NCBI RefSeq assembly: GCF_051020975.1
Contig: NC_135045.1
Span: forward strand, 1,614,501-1,678,500
DNA length: 64,000 bases
Direction: 5' to 3'
DNA from: Osmia lignaria lignaria
Lineage: Eukaryota; Arthropoda; Insecta; Hymenoptera; Megachilidae
Shown: piece after piece, positions 38,736 to 50,100 of the stretch
Layout: each line of letters starts with the position of its first letter
How positions within the stretch are numbered: position 1 is the first letter of the stretch
The notes under the pieces: generated by a model
The model's database searches: none
Told to the model about the DNA's origin: nothing
The model's input: the letters and a program-made list of their open reading frames with translations, nothing else
Made by a program: the position numbers and the translations under genes

Positions 38736-40859
38736 TTACCTCTTCTGATTCGATACAGCTACCAGAACACGTTTCCGTGCGAATGGCATTATGTCCACTT
38801 GGCCAAACGATGAGAGTCTCTCGACCAGCTGGCAAGAAATTGCAGCTAAAGAGAAAAGATTAACATTTCGAGGTATAATTTCGTGCTGGAATCTACCTGT
38901 TTCGTATCGATCGATGCTGATTTTAATTTCACGTGAAGCCACTCTGGTTTCGAGTACAGTGGATCGTCTCCGTCCAGTTTCTGAAACGTTCACAATTAAC
39001 TCGAAGCGTTAATTTGAAACAAAATCAAACTTAAAGTATGTAATTTTCATTTACCATACACATTTCATTGCTTCTCGACACGTTTACGGAATTTACATAA
39101 TTCTTCACGCTGCTCATCAACTCCGAATGCGTTATCGGTCTTTCTTCTAAACCGCTGAAACGATTAAGACTTAATTATTTAATGAATTAGTTTCTTAGAT
39201 CGTGGTACGTTAATTATATATATGAACACAACCTTCCATATATTTTCACACCAAACACGTGACCCAATTTTATAAATATGTAACCGGCGAAGTAAGCATC
39301 CCATCCTGCATGGTGATAATATTTTTCGTCTGAAAATTATTGAAAAAGAAAGAATACATGAATATTATTAAAATGATATTTAAATTATTCAATGAAAGCA
39401 AAAATGATTACCTAAAGATTTAAGCCTTAAATTCACAGTTGGTGAGTTTAACGTTAGATACTTTCCCTGTTTTAAGGTAAAAAACTCGTATACAGCATCT
39501 AACGAACTCAGTTTCCAGTTGACTTGAAAGAAAAATTTATTGTGATATATATATATCAATTGCAACGAACGATCTTTTTTTTTTTGAAGTTTCCTTTACC
39601 TTCTTTTATATACAGTCTCCGCAATTCGGTACTTATGAACTTTGTGTCATATATTTGTGGAAATAACGAGTGTACGTTACTTTTGAATTCAGTATAGGAG
39701 TCTGTAGAAAATTGTATAAGTTTTAGTTATTCATATTTAAAAAACTATATTTTATAATATTTACTCTGTACCTGGCAATGGTTTGTAGAACTGTTGATAG
39801 GTGAACATTAAATCAAAAAGTACATTATGACCAATTATTGGTTTCTTTGAGGAACACAATAGTTTGAACACTTTAGAAAAGCCTACATATGAATCTAACA
39901 GTGCTTGTTCCAAGCAGTTACTATCTTCCTTTTCTGAAACATCACATGTGTTCTTTGATGATATCCTTTCAACAATTATCTAAAAATATTTAAACAACTT
40001 TATGTATATTCATCAACTGCATCAAAGTATAAGCAATGAATGATATACATACTCTTATACATTATAGTATACGTACTCTTTTATACCCAGATGTTGTTCT
40101 AATGTTATCATAATCATTTAATCTTTTTCGGATTAAATACTGTACAATAGGATCCTCAACTTCCAATTCAAAAGAAGTTTGATGTACATCATTATAAATC
40201 CAATCGGTAGTTTTACTGATACATTCTCTGAAATTAGTTTCATCTTCATATGACAGATGCTTTAATTTATCTAATGAACTACTCTTCTCTATGTATTGTT
40301 TGAAATTCTTTTCATCCGACTCATTGAGATATGGAATAGCATGATTCACAAGCTAAAAAATCATTGTACGTGTAACATTTCATCTTGCTTCATTAATTTT
40401 ATCAGTAACACAATGCTGATATACCTTATTGAAATCAAAATTGTGCTTGGACAAGAACTCTAATGCACCCACTTGCCAGGTGATTTGGTTGTTTGTGAGT
40501 GGCAAAGCTCGTGGTAGTAAATAAAAATTGAAACACTGTGCATCATAAAAATTTATGTCAGGGACATGATGAAACACTGAGATGCCAAATTGAATTATTG
40601 AAAAGTTTTCAATGGTGTTCTTCAATTTCTTGTAGCGCACGTCCAAAGAATCAAAAAGACTGAAATAAAACAGTATAAATAGTGAATAATGCAGTCACAT
40701 TTATATCGAATTCTTAAACGAAACTAACCTATATTTCACATCATTATCCGTGCTTATACCCGTTAATTCCGTATCGATAGCAATAAAGGATGCATTGTTT
40801 ATAAGTTTCTCTAATTCAGGATAAAACTCTTCGAAGTTTTCATCCAGAACTTCATTCAT
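38736..40859 (-). CDS. PNLDC1: PNLDC1/Trimmer-like poly(A)-specific ribonuclease-family 3'-5' exonuclease
   Basis: This is a DEDD-family 3'-5' exonuclease; PNLDC1/Trimmer trims piRNA 3' ends in the cytoplasm at the mitochondrial surface. Exons, 5' to 3': 40859-40729, 40659-40425, 40352-40077, 39979-39772, 39701-39600, 39522-39412, 39329-39233, 39154-39055, 38980-38897, 38828-38736; phases join throughout (478 aa if the TAA at 38736 is used). Catalytic residues are Asp29 and Glu31 in FIAIDTELTG, Asp270 in PIIGHNVLFDL, and His360 plus Asp365 in HHAGWDAY. I prefer PNLDC1 over PARN because SLFDSL, CNFYLLP-like and KPLPDSYTEFKSNVHSLFP segments resemble PNLDC1 and the long PARN C-terminal tail is absent. 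The last segment matches the RRM-like end, but a donor-like AG|GTAAAT sits exactly at the stop, so the true protein probably continues to a membrane tail. Drosophila is thought to lack PNLDC1, so its presence fits a non-dipteran insect. Confidence 0.85.
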
Positions 40860-41688
40860 ATTGAGTTTTCTTTTCTAATATACTATATTCTAACCTTAGA
40901 AGTGTTATCACGTGTGATAATCTTCCGTGAATCTGAAAAGTAATTATTGTTCAATTATGTTTTTTCATCAGAGAATATGTATATTTTACTTTAGTAACAT
41001 ATAATTCTTTTTATTAAAATTTTATTTATCAATAAATTTTAATTTCTTGTTGAATATACTGTATAAAATGATGCATTAGAGTGCTGACATACTGTGCAGC
41101 CTATGATGACCAAAGATGACTTAGAATAATCAATCAATTGGACATTTTAATTAATAAGTTTCTTACACTAATCTATTATGACTGTCTACTGCAATAAATC
41201 ACTTCTCCATTACAACAAATTCCAATTGAATATGATGTAAGTTATTATGATGTGAATAATTGCATATCATTGAATACTACAATTAATTTATTTTACCCCT
41301 TTCAGCGAGAATTAATTTAAACTGGCAGTCTATTTCCTAATTAACGATTGATGAATTTTTAGCAGCAATCTGTTAATTAATAACCATCCAGAAATTTTTT
41401 TCTCTTAAAACCCAAACCTACCCTTACTTTCATAAATAAATTAATCCTCATTCTTGATCACTAATTAAAAAAAAAGCTATATGCTTTTGTTTTCAAATGG
41501 AATTGCAACAATGACTTAAACAAAAGGTTGAAAAAGCCATAGCTGTCTGTACCTAATCAGCTTCTACGTACAATTGGGTAAAAGTGGACAATTATCCCGA
41601 AAACAACACGGAAACGTGTTTAGTTTCGGCTCGAAGTCGCATAAGCAAGCAAGCGAGCGTTTCCGCAGTTGAAAGATCTTTCTTTTAA
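40860..41688. promoter_or_regulatory. Divergent intergenic region between PNLDC1-like gene and plus-strand exon
   Basis: About 830 bp separates the minus-strand PNLDC1 start codon from a plus-strand coding-like exon. The distal part (41600-41690) is CpG-richer (GGCTCGAAGTCGCATAAGC region), and the part next to PNLDC1 is AT-rich. A shared or bidirectional promoter is plausible from the arrangement, but no core promoter element stands out. Confidence 0.3.
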
Positions 41689-41926
41689 TCGAGAAACAAC
41701 TCTCTCCCTGGCAATGAACTTACTGCTATCGCGCTAGTGTACCCACGGCCACGAAACCGGCCAGTTCGGCCTCCAGATCCTTTCGTTTCTGCTGTAAAAC
41801 CTGCCAAACGTAATCGCTGGGACCACGAAATCTACACCGACCTTCCAGCAATGTTCTTCCGGTTTGCGATATTCGTCGGTTTGACTTCCGTCGTCGCGAC
41901 CATTATTTATCTGACACCCATACCAG
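41689..41926 (+). CDS. Orphan coding exon: basic N-terminal region plus membrane anchor
   Basis: The open frame runs from a stop at 41686 to a donor CCAG|GTTAGT at 41926. It encodes a proline/arginine-rich stretch (YPRPRNRPVRPPDPF, then VKPAKRNRWDHEIYTDLPA) followed by one hydrophobic helix (MFFRFAIFVGLTSVVATIIY). This looks like a cytoplasmic tail and signal anchor. No in-frame ATG precedes the basic region, so either an upstream exon supplies the start or translation begins at the Met at 41850 beside the helix. The exon ends in phase 1. The next plus-strand exon that accepts phase 1 in a hydrophobic frame is at 51187, across the whole MCORP gene. I do not recognise the protein. Confidence 0.5.
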
Positions 41927-43927
41927 GTTAGTTCAATCCCTTACTAATTCATTTGAAAATTCAACTTACGTTATTCTAAACGCGATCGTGGAATGTTTTT
42001 AATTGATTGACACGTTAAATGCCACTGTGAAAATGGACACACGTAGTATGACACATTATAATTATTTCATTTTCAATTTAAACTTAATATTGATGCAACC
42101 AGCTCACCGGTGCCCCTCTGACATTTCCATTTGACGTGAATGAAGAAGTGCTTTCATATTTTAAAATAAATTTTTGGAACCTTTTAATCATTACTAAAAA
42201 TATCCTCGATTGATATTTGTTTAGAAAGAACCTCTTGATTTCAAGTTGCATATTTTACATGAGGAGGTGAATGGCTTCGAAGATTGCGCTTTTTATGTTG
42301 GAAAGTAATGTTATTATCATCACTGAAACTGCAACAACCGTTATACACACCAGATGCGATTTAACTGGTATCATATCCTTCTATTCATCCAACTGGTGAT
42401 CATTTTTCATTCCATTCAGAAGTTACAGAGAAATCAATCTCCGAGTCTAGCAAATTCCTTTGCGCATGAAATCCTTAAGATTTCCTATTCGAACGTCTTC
42501 TTTTTTACCACCGTCTCTGTTCAAAGGAGTACCACTATGAATACAGCTGTCTTTATCGAAATATTTACTTCTGGACGAAAGTTGTACGTGAAAGCGTGGC
42601 ATATTGTACTATCCGTGCATAGAAACAACGCGACCACGCTTTCTTCCGCTTTTGAAGGCGCCTCGCTTCTGCCATCAGCCTCGATTTCGGGCTTATTAAT
42701 TGTTGCACCCCTCCGAACGCCTTCTTTCATCCTCGATACCGTGAAATCGCGATCTTGTAACAGTTCACTTTCTCTCTCGAATAACAACACTCAGCATCTT
42801 GTAAAAACTTAACGAACCTCTAAGGTTGTTCGACTGTAACTTTGTTGATCGTCTAACATTTTCAAGAAGATACCCGAAAGATCCTGCTTCCTGTTTGTTT
42901 AAGAGAGTCTCAAGAACGAAGAAGTTTCTCCGAGAACAATTAGAGAGGTGAGAATAGTAATGAACCGAGTAGAAACAAAACCAGTTCTCGGTGGCGTAAA
43001 GGAAAGTAATTAATTGCGTAATTCGATGAAAAAGAAAGTATCGGATATGCATTCGAATTTACGACTCGGTCATTTATTTATTTTTTTTCTGCCGAAATCA
43101 CATTCGATACGCCGGTGGAATCAAAGATTCTTGCAGGTGAAAGAAGTTTGGGGAAGAAAAAGTATGAACCACCCCTCCATGCAAATGTGAAAGCGACAAA
43201 ATGTTGAAATTCGAACACGCGCTAATGTCTTCTTGTGTTTTTTTCTTTTTCTCCTCTGTCGACTTATTTTAACTAGAGCCGTACTACTTTTATTCGATGG
43301 GAATTAATTATATGGACGTAAATCGACTCGGTGAAATCTAATAACCGTAAACACGGCGAACAAACCTGTTGGATAGTTTTATATTTCATTGATCGGCTTT
43401 CTAGCGGGTTGAAATTGAACACTTGATAGAACGAAAAGAAATTTCTGCGGTATAAGCAGCTCCTGATCGAGTTTCCCGAGTTTCCAGGTTGCGAAATGCT
43501 GCTAATATCGAGAATCCTTGTAAATCTACTATCTTCCTTGAATTTTACTATCTCGGACCGCAGATATAGAAGTTTTTATCGAAATGAAATTAAGTTAATT
43601 TACAACTGCAAAAATTCTCTTTTCTCAAATGATCTAAACTAGCCAGTTTATAAAGTAAAGAACATAAATATCGTGCATCCGAGCAGAAAGCATCGAATCG
43701 TAGCGTAGATTATTCACGCGAGTACTAATTACCAAGTTCGTAAACTGGGTAATAATTGGACTATCGCGGTGAAAATAAGTATGTGCGTTCAACGAGGATA
43801 TGATTTACATTTCCAAGTTTCTACTTGAAATTATTCAACATTCACCGCTGTCACTTCTGCGACAGTGGATACTATTGCTGTCAGCGGCGACTGACTGTAA
43901 TTAGACTAATAATATGTTAGAAAATTC

Positions 43928-44092
43928 AAACACTTCGAGTGTCGTGTCATTTATATTTCGATGATTTATCATTTTAATCAATTATGAGAAATTTTCACAG
44001 ATTCTGTTCACTGAGAATGAAGACGTTCACGCGTGGTATTCAAGGTGTCGATACTTGGAATAGTTGTTCCACGAATGGAAAATCCGATTGAA
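43928..44092 (+). repeat. Direct repeat, copy 1 (pair with 45033-45180)
   Basis: This copy shares long near-identical blocks with the second copy about 1.1 kb downstream, including GAGTGTCGTGTCAT, ATTTCGATGATTTATCATTT, TTCACTGAGAATGAAGA and GTTGTTCCACGAATGGAAAA. Copy 1 has a roughly 16-nt insertion relative to copy 2 before the TTCACTGAG block. No coding capacity is seen. Confidence 0.8.
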
Positions 44093-45032
44093 TTTACAAA
44101 TTTTCTATAACAAGTATTTCCTTTCAGAATTCTATAGCATTAGGTTCGGATCGATGGCGATTCTCTTACTTCAGGCCGTTTATTTTCACTACAAAGGTCA
44201 ACGCGTTAAACGAGCCTTCGTAACATGCAGATAGAAAGCGTCACGAAGTTCGATCGGTCGAAATACGCGGTTCGAAGGAACGGCACGCGTTCTCCAAGCA
44301 GAGAAAACAAACGGGCCCGAACACGTTGATCTCCCGTTTGAGCATCAGTGAAAGCGAAATCTTCTCGCACCTCCGCCTTCGTCGAGGTAGCGACGCGAGT
44401 AAGAAACATCGAGGTAAAACGGTAGGAAAGGAGACGGCTAACGAAAGATGAAAGCTTGTGCGTGCAGTGTTACGCGAGGCGCGAAGGCACCAGAATCCCA
44501 AGATACACACGAGCCTGGAGAGTCTGTTGTCTCCTCGAGCCCTGTAGGCAACTTTCACTAGCAATTTCGCCGTCGCTGACACATATTTCGATCGAAATGG
44601 CCACGATACCTTCTGGGAACCGATGCCACGACGATCGACGACTGCCGCCGGAAACCGGTCGTCCTCGCGGTTCCAGAGGAGATGAAAAGAAAATGAAAAA
44701 CGGAAGTTGCGCGAAATGCAACGGTGAAAGAGAGAGATACCGAGAGGGAGGGTGGATCTGATAGAGAGGGAAGAGGTTACCACCAGTTCTGACAACGAAA
44801 TTTCGGCTAAAACTATCTGTCAGTCGTTAACGGGAACCGCGAGACAGTGCTTTGCCTCTAATCGCTCTGTGTACATGTGCACCATTACCCATCGGTGTAG
44901 TGAAATTTATTGATTTCTCTTTTTTTTCTCTCTTCTCATTTTATGCCTCTCATTGCCTTCCTTTCATCGATCTTAAAACGACCATCGTTTGAATTTCGAG
45001 AGAGAGAATATTTACCCAACGCTTGGATGTTT

Positions 45033-45180
45033 AAACACTTTGAGTGTCGTGTCATCTGTATTTCGATGATTTATCATTTTAATCAGTGATTCGGTTCACT
45101 GAGAATGAAGATGTACACGCGTGGTATTCAAGGTGTCCAGATTTGGAATAGTTGTTCCACGAATGGAAAATCCGGTTGAA
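45033..45180 (+). repeat. Direct repeat, copy 2 (pair with 43928-44092)
   Basis: Second copy of the duplicated segment, in the same orientation. Its left end reads TTAAACACTTTGAGTGTCGT, close to the TTAACACTTTGACTGCCACG terminus of the TTAA-flanked element at 12629-12810. The pair is therefore probably two 5' portions of a non-autonomous TTAA-type element and not a local segmental duplication; that link is inference. Confidence 0.75.
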
Positions 45181-47132
45181 TACATTTCTTCCTACATATC
45201 CGCAATTCCATCGCGGTGATTAACGAGCTATCGATTAAACCCCGGGAAACACGGACGTCGATTACTCGCTTTAAGGAATCCGAGTGTTGTTCAACAAGGA
45301 TCCGAGTTTCTTCTCTGACTTCCATAAATGAACGAGTGTTGTTCGTTGCCTCGGCTTGAATTCTTTTTCTCTGTTCACCAGCGAGGAAAGAATATTATGC
45401 AAGTTTTAATTGAAACGCTTCACGCGGTTCGAATTTTCCGGGAAAACTCGGTGAAAATCTTTCATCTTTTTTCAATGAAAGCGAGATTCTTCATCGTAGA
45501 CGAATGTATAAATGAAATCATTCAACAACTGCGGTTAAAAATCGCAGAAATTGAACTCAATTTCTTTCTCTAGCTGGATCGCGTTCTTCACGAACAAATT
45601 AACAACGACCGTAGATGACCGCTCGCGTTCCACTTTACAAGGAGCAAGAGAAAGGGAAAGGGAGAGAGGACGGGTTTGCTTCTGAAAACGAAATTCGGCT
45701 GGTCAGTTGTTCACGAGAAAGCGCAACGGTGTTCACGAGTTACGTGTGCGCCCGGTTCAGGTTCGAACGAACGTGATGCAACCGTCACGAAGCTTCATAT
45801 CCTTTCTTTCGTTTACTTTCTTACTCTTTCTTCCAGAACAATCTGTCTTCAACTTCTAACTCATTTTCCTCGCGTCCATCAAATCGGGAATAAAATGCTC
45901 TTCGTTAGAGTGGAAACTTTTTCAACGTACAAAAGTTTTTCGATGCACCAATTCAGAGTCAGTTTTAGCTCTCCATAACGTTTCTCGAGACGCACCAGTT
46001 TTTCCTTTCGATTTTCCGCAGTTGGTTTCACTTTCCGTAAGATTCTTACGAAATGATCCGTGCGTGCCGTTTCGTTTCCTCTGTGTCTCCAAGTGTCACG
46101 TTGCACCGCGAACGGTGCGATATCACTGGTGCGAGGGGTTTAATTAAAGTTACTCTAAATGACTGTTACCTCAGCGGTAAATATAATTCTGGACCGGACA
46201 CGTGAACCGATCACGCTATCAGCATATTACGACAAGATTATACAAGTTTTTACGTAATTATAATGAGATAGATCGATCGAGACCGAGAACGCGATTAGAT
46301 GATTTTCGTGCATCACCCTCGGACGTTATTCAACATCACGCTTTTCTGTTCGAGATCCTTTCAAAGGAAACTCGTTAAATTACATCACTATTGTGTTAAG
46401 AAGGGAACTAGTTACTTGGAAATTTCTCTACTTCCATCCTGTTAAACATTGCCTTTTTTTCATGGGAGTGTTTTAACTAACGAATACAGAATAGTCCTTG
46501 TCCCCTATGAAATAAGTGAAATCAAACTTTTCCATCGTTTACAAAGATTTATAATTGAAAAGTTGCAGGAAATAGGAAAGCCGATTACTTTAAATAGTAA
46601 ACGTCAAACTCTAAGCTTTAAGATGACACGCATAAGTGCCAGACTTTCTACATTTCGAAATCGACCACTCGATACGAGGGTATTGTAATTAAAAGCTAGA
46701 AAGAGATAATACTTATCAGTGTATAAAGATGATCGAAGTTAAACAGCTGTAACTTTCATCTTTTCTCGAATCGACGATTATTCCTTTCGCTTTTTTTTTT
46801 TTCTTCATCTCGGGACTAACTTTCACCCCGCTGACACGAGACTTTTCAGCCTCGTATCGACTTATCATCATCGTTCGACGCCCACGAGGCTTTCTTATTA
46901 TTCACGAATCACTTTCTAATTTAAACGCCCTTTGACCAACGACTAATCTGATTTTTCTTTCATTTCGATTTGGTGACTTACAATTAGAAGGAAGTCGAGA
47001 ATCGACGACTCTCGGAGGTCTGAGCAACTGAACGTTGCTTTGGAGATTTTCTGAGGTTCGCTGAGAGAAATCTAAATCGCTAGGAGAATGCGGTCACCGT
47101 TTGTTATCGTTGCGTAACAATTAAGGTAGACA

Positions 47133-50100
47133 ATGCGATCCTTGAAGAGCACACACTACACCATGACTTTATCCACCTACTGTCTACGATTTCTCGTGGT
47201 CGTCTTTATGATCGCGGCTGCGGCGACATTTTTGCATGTTAACAATTACAGGCCGAGTAAGTTCGCCAACTGCAAGGCAACACCGACTATAAGAAACGTT
47301 ATCAATCGTCGGAATCTTTGGTCGCCTCGAAATTCAGTTTCTATTTACATTGTAATTTTACTTTTCATTTTACAGAACAAATATTCCTCTCCTGCGACAG
47401 ACCATGCCATCATCTGGATTGGCCTATGATTTGCCGACTGAAACTCACCCTAGAAGTGTTTCAATCTCTTAGCAAGTAAGTTAAAATAATTTATTACATC
47501 AGCTGGTAAAGATGTAATTTATATGTTTCTATCGAGAATCATCGATCAAGTGGTTGCAACAACCGTTATGCAATTTCTTGACCCATCGAAATGCGGAAAT
47601 GACTGTCCGCGTCTATGGTGCGATTTTATACGCGTGTAACGTGAATACGTTCTCGCGCTTCGCTCGTAATCCTTCTAATTCATTTATGATTTTCCCTCTG
47701 TATAGGTCATGCGGTGACTGCCCGGTGAATGAGACAGCGTGTCTTCATAATCATTGTGTAACAGCGGATGGACAGAGACGGGGTATCCTGACGGCTAATC
47801 GTCAACTGCCTGGTCCAACTATACAGGTATCATTAGAAAAATGTAATCGGGATGAAATTAAAAGTCTGAAACATCAACGAGACTAAGAGTTTCTAAATGG
47901 ATTAGATTTTCGAAAATTCTAAGATACCAAGGATCCTCTTCGCGAGATTGCTAATTGCAATCTAACGTTTAACAATTAACGTAGACAGTTTTATACACTG
48001 TGATTTTCTGCTTAACGTATCAGGTGCATTCAGATAATGCAACTTTAGAAAACGAAACAGGTTACACTAATGACCAAGATGTGTCCAAGTAATTACACCG
48101 TTCAGAGCCAAGTTTTTTCATTCGCAGGTTTGTGAAAACGATATCTTAGTGGTGGACGTAATTAATCGGCTTCCGGGTAAAGCGGCCGCAATGCACTGGC
48201 GCGGTCAGTCGCAGTTTGAATCGCCATTTATGGACGGTGCGCCCCTGGTCACTCAATGCCCGATACCGAGTTACACTACTTTCCAGTACAAGTTTCGCGC
48301 GTCCGTGGCTGGAACTCATCTTTGGCATGCTCACGCTGGTAAACAAGAATTTTCAATCGTCCAGCCTTAATTTTCTCTAATTTCACTAATTTCGGAAATG
48401 AAATTCATTGAATTTTCAGGGGCCGACGTTACAAATGGAATTTTCGGCGCGTTGATCGTAAAACAAGCGGACATAAAAGACCCGCACAGATCTCTTTACG
48501 ACATAGACGACTCGAATCACGTGGTACTTGTGAGCCAGTGGCAACATTCCGCGGATATCACATTCACCGAAGGCCACGCGAAACCAGCGATCCTTCTAAT
48601 CAATGGGAAAGGACGACAACCGAACGGACCAAATGTACCGTATTCAACGTTTACGGTCGTTCCAGGTCGTCGTCATAGATTTCGTATCGCGAATGCCGGA
48701 GGAGCTGGATCTTGTCCAATAACCATTTCCGTCGACGCTCATCCTCTCCAGCTGATCGCCCTGGATGGGCAACCAGTGGAACCGCGACTAGTTGCATCCA
48801 TTACTTTGGCCAAAGGTCAGTCTAACTCAGGGGCCGCAAAACTAGTTTGATCATTGATCCCTAAAAATCTGTTAATTCTCTTATTGACCCCCTAAAAAAG
48901 AAAAAAAATTTATGCGTAATGCATAATGAAATGAAATGAAAATCGACCACCTAGATTAAATGATAGACCACTTTGATGATCCCCGGTCTAACCGATAGAT
49001 TTCTAATAAATTTAAATTAGTTAACAAAAATATTGAATTTTCTTTCCCAGGTGAAAGAGCAGACTTTATTTTAAAAGCGAACAAACGCGTCGCTTCTTAC
49101 TGGATGAACGTACACACGTCAAAGGAATGCGGAACGAGTCCTATACACGGGGCGGCGATTTTGAAGTACAAGGGTAGCACAACGGAAAATCCATTATCCG
49201 TGTCGGAAGCGATCGATCAGCCGGAAGTTGAGGAGGCGACGAGTCGAGTGGCGATGACGACCAATCCCGCGGAAAAATGTGAAAATCCGGAGAATCTGTG
49301 CGTGACAGAGATACAAGCGTTGCGAAAGATACCCAGCGTTCTTGCTAAACCGAGAACCGACGTCATTATTCGTCTGCCTATTAATTACAAGTTCCAGACG
49401 AACGATATCGTGGGTAAGAGATTGATAAATGTAGGATGGAATTTAGAATCAACCATGCGGAAAACGCGAATCCTTCTATTAATAGACATACTTAATTCAC
49501 AAGGATATTTTTCTGTTTTTAATTACAGGCAATGGCGGAGCAGAGACGAGGATCTTGAACGTGAACAATGATACTTTCACCTATCCATCGTCGCCCTTGT
49601 TGACCCAAGGCGCTGACGTTTCCGAAGAAAGTCTATGTTCTCCCGACGACCAGGATTCTCGTAACGAGAACAACGAGACCGCGTCGTTGTCGTCGCGACG
49701 CTGTCGACGCGGCGACGGTATAGTTCCGGACACGTGCGAATGCGTCCACGTGAGATACGTTCCTCTCGGCGCGACTGTCGAGATCATTTTATTCGATCAA
49801 GGTAAAAAACTAGGAAAAATCATCCAGCAGAATTTTCACAGAAAAATAAATTAACTTCATTCCCCGACTTTGTTTTCCTCGTAGACGGTTCGTAACAATT
49901 CAGGGTCTCGTTTGTGACGGACGAGGAATTAGATTTCCAATTAACATCGCGGTAAACACGTTCGCGCTATTTCCCGCACGCTCCTCTACGCTCCGCGTCG
50001 CTGCACGTCAAAGAGAACGCGATTCAATTCAAACGTCCCTGATGAACTTCCATTCATCGAGAAATGGAAATCGTCGGGATAAACATCGCTCGTAATTAAC

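Larger units (their letters stand above)
41927..47132. other. Intron or intergenic stretch with duplicated segment and GC-rich patch
   Basis: No assignable coding exon. It holds a direct duplication (43928-44092 and 45033-45180) and a GC-richer patch at 44200-44890 that is open on both strands. A possible initiator (TCAGTC) sits near 44821. If the exon at 41689 joins the one at 51187, this stretch is intronic on the plus strand; otherwise it is intergenic and includes the MCORP promoter. Confidence 0.5.

Noticed and set aside
38829..38846. Upstream acceptor (CTCTTTAG) for the last PNLDC1 exon
   Set aside because: From the phase-0 donor at 38897 it gives a frame that loses the RRM-like segment; the next AG at 38829-38830 keeps the frame and gives LVERLSSFGQVDIM.
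42354..42812. 152-codon plus-strand open frame as a gene
   Set aside because: Ser/Leu-rich translation with no recognisable domain; the opposite strand is also open over the same stretch. No supporting splice sites.
44241..44795. 184-codon minus-strand open frame as a protein gene
   Set aside because: It lies in a GC-rich patch that is open on both strands, its residues look random (Arg/Ser/Leu-rich), and it has no motif or splice context.
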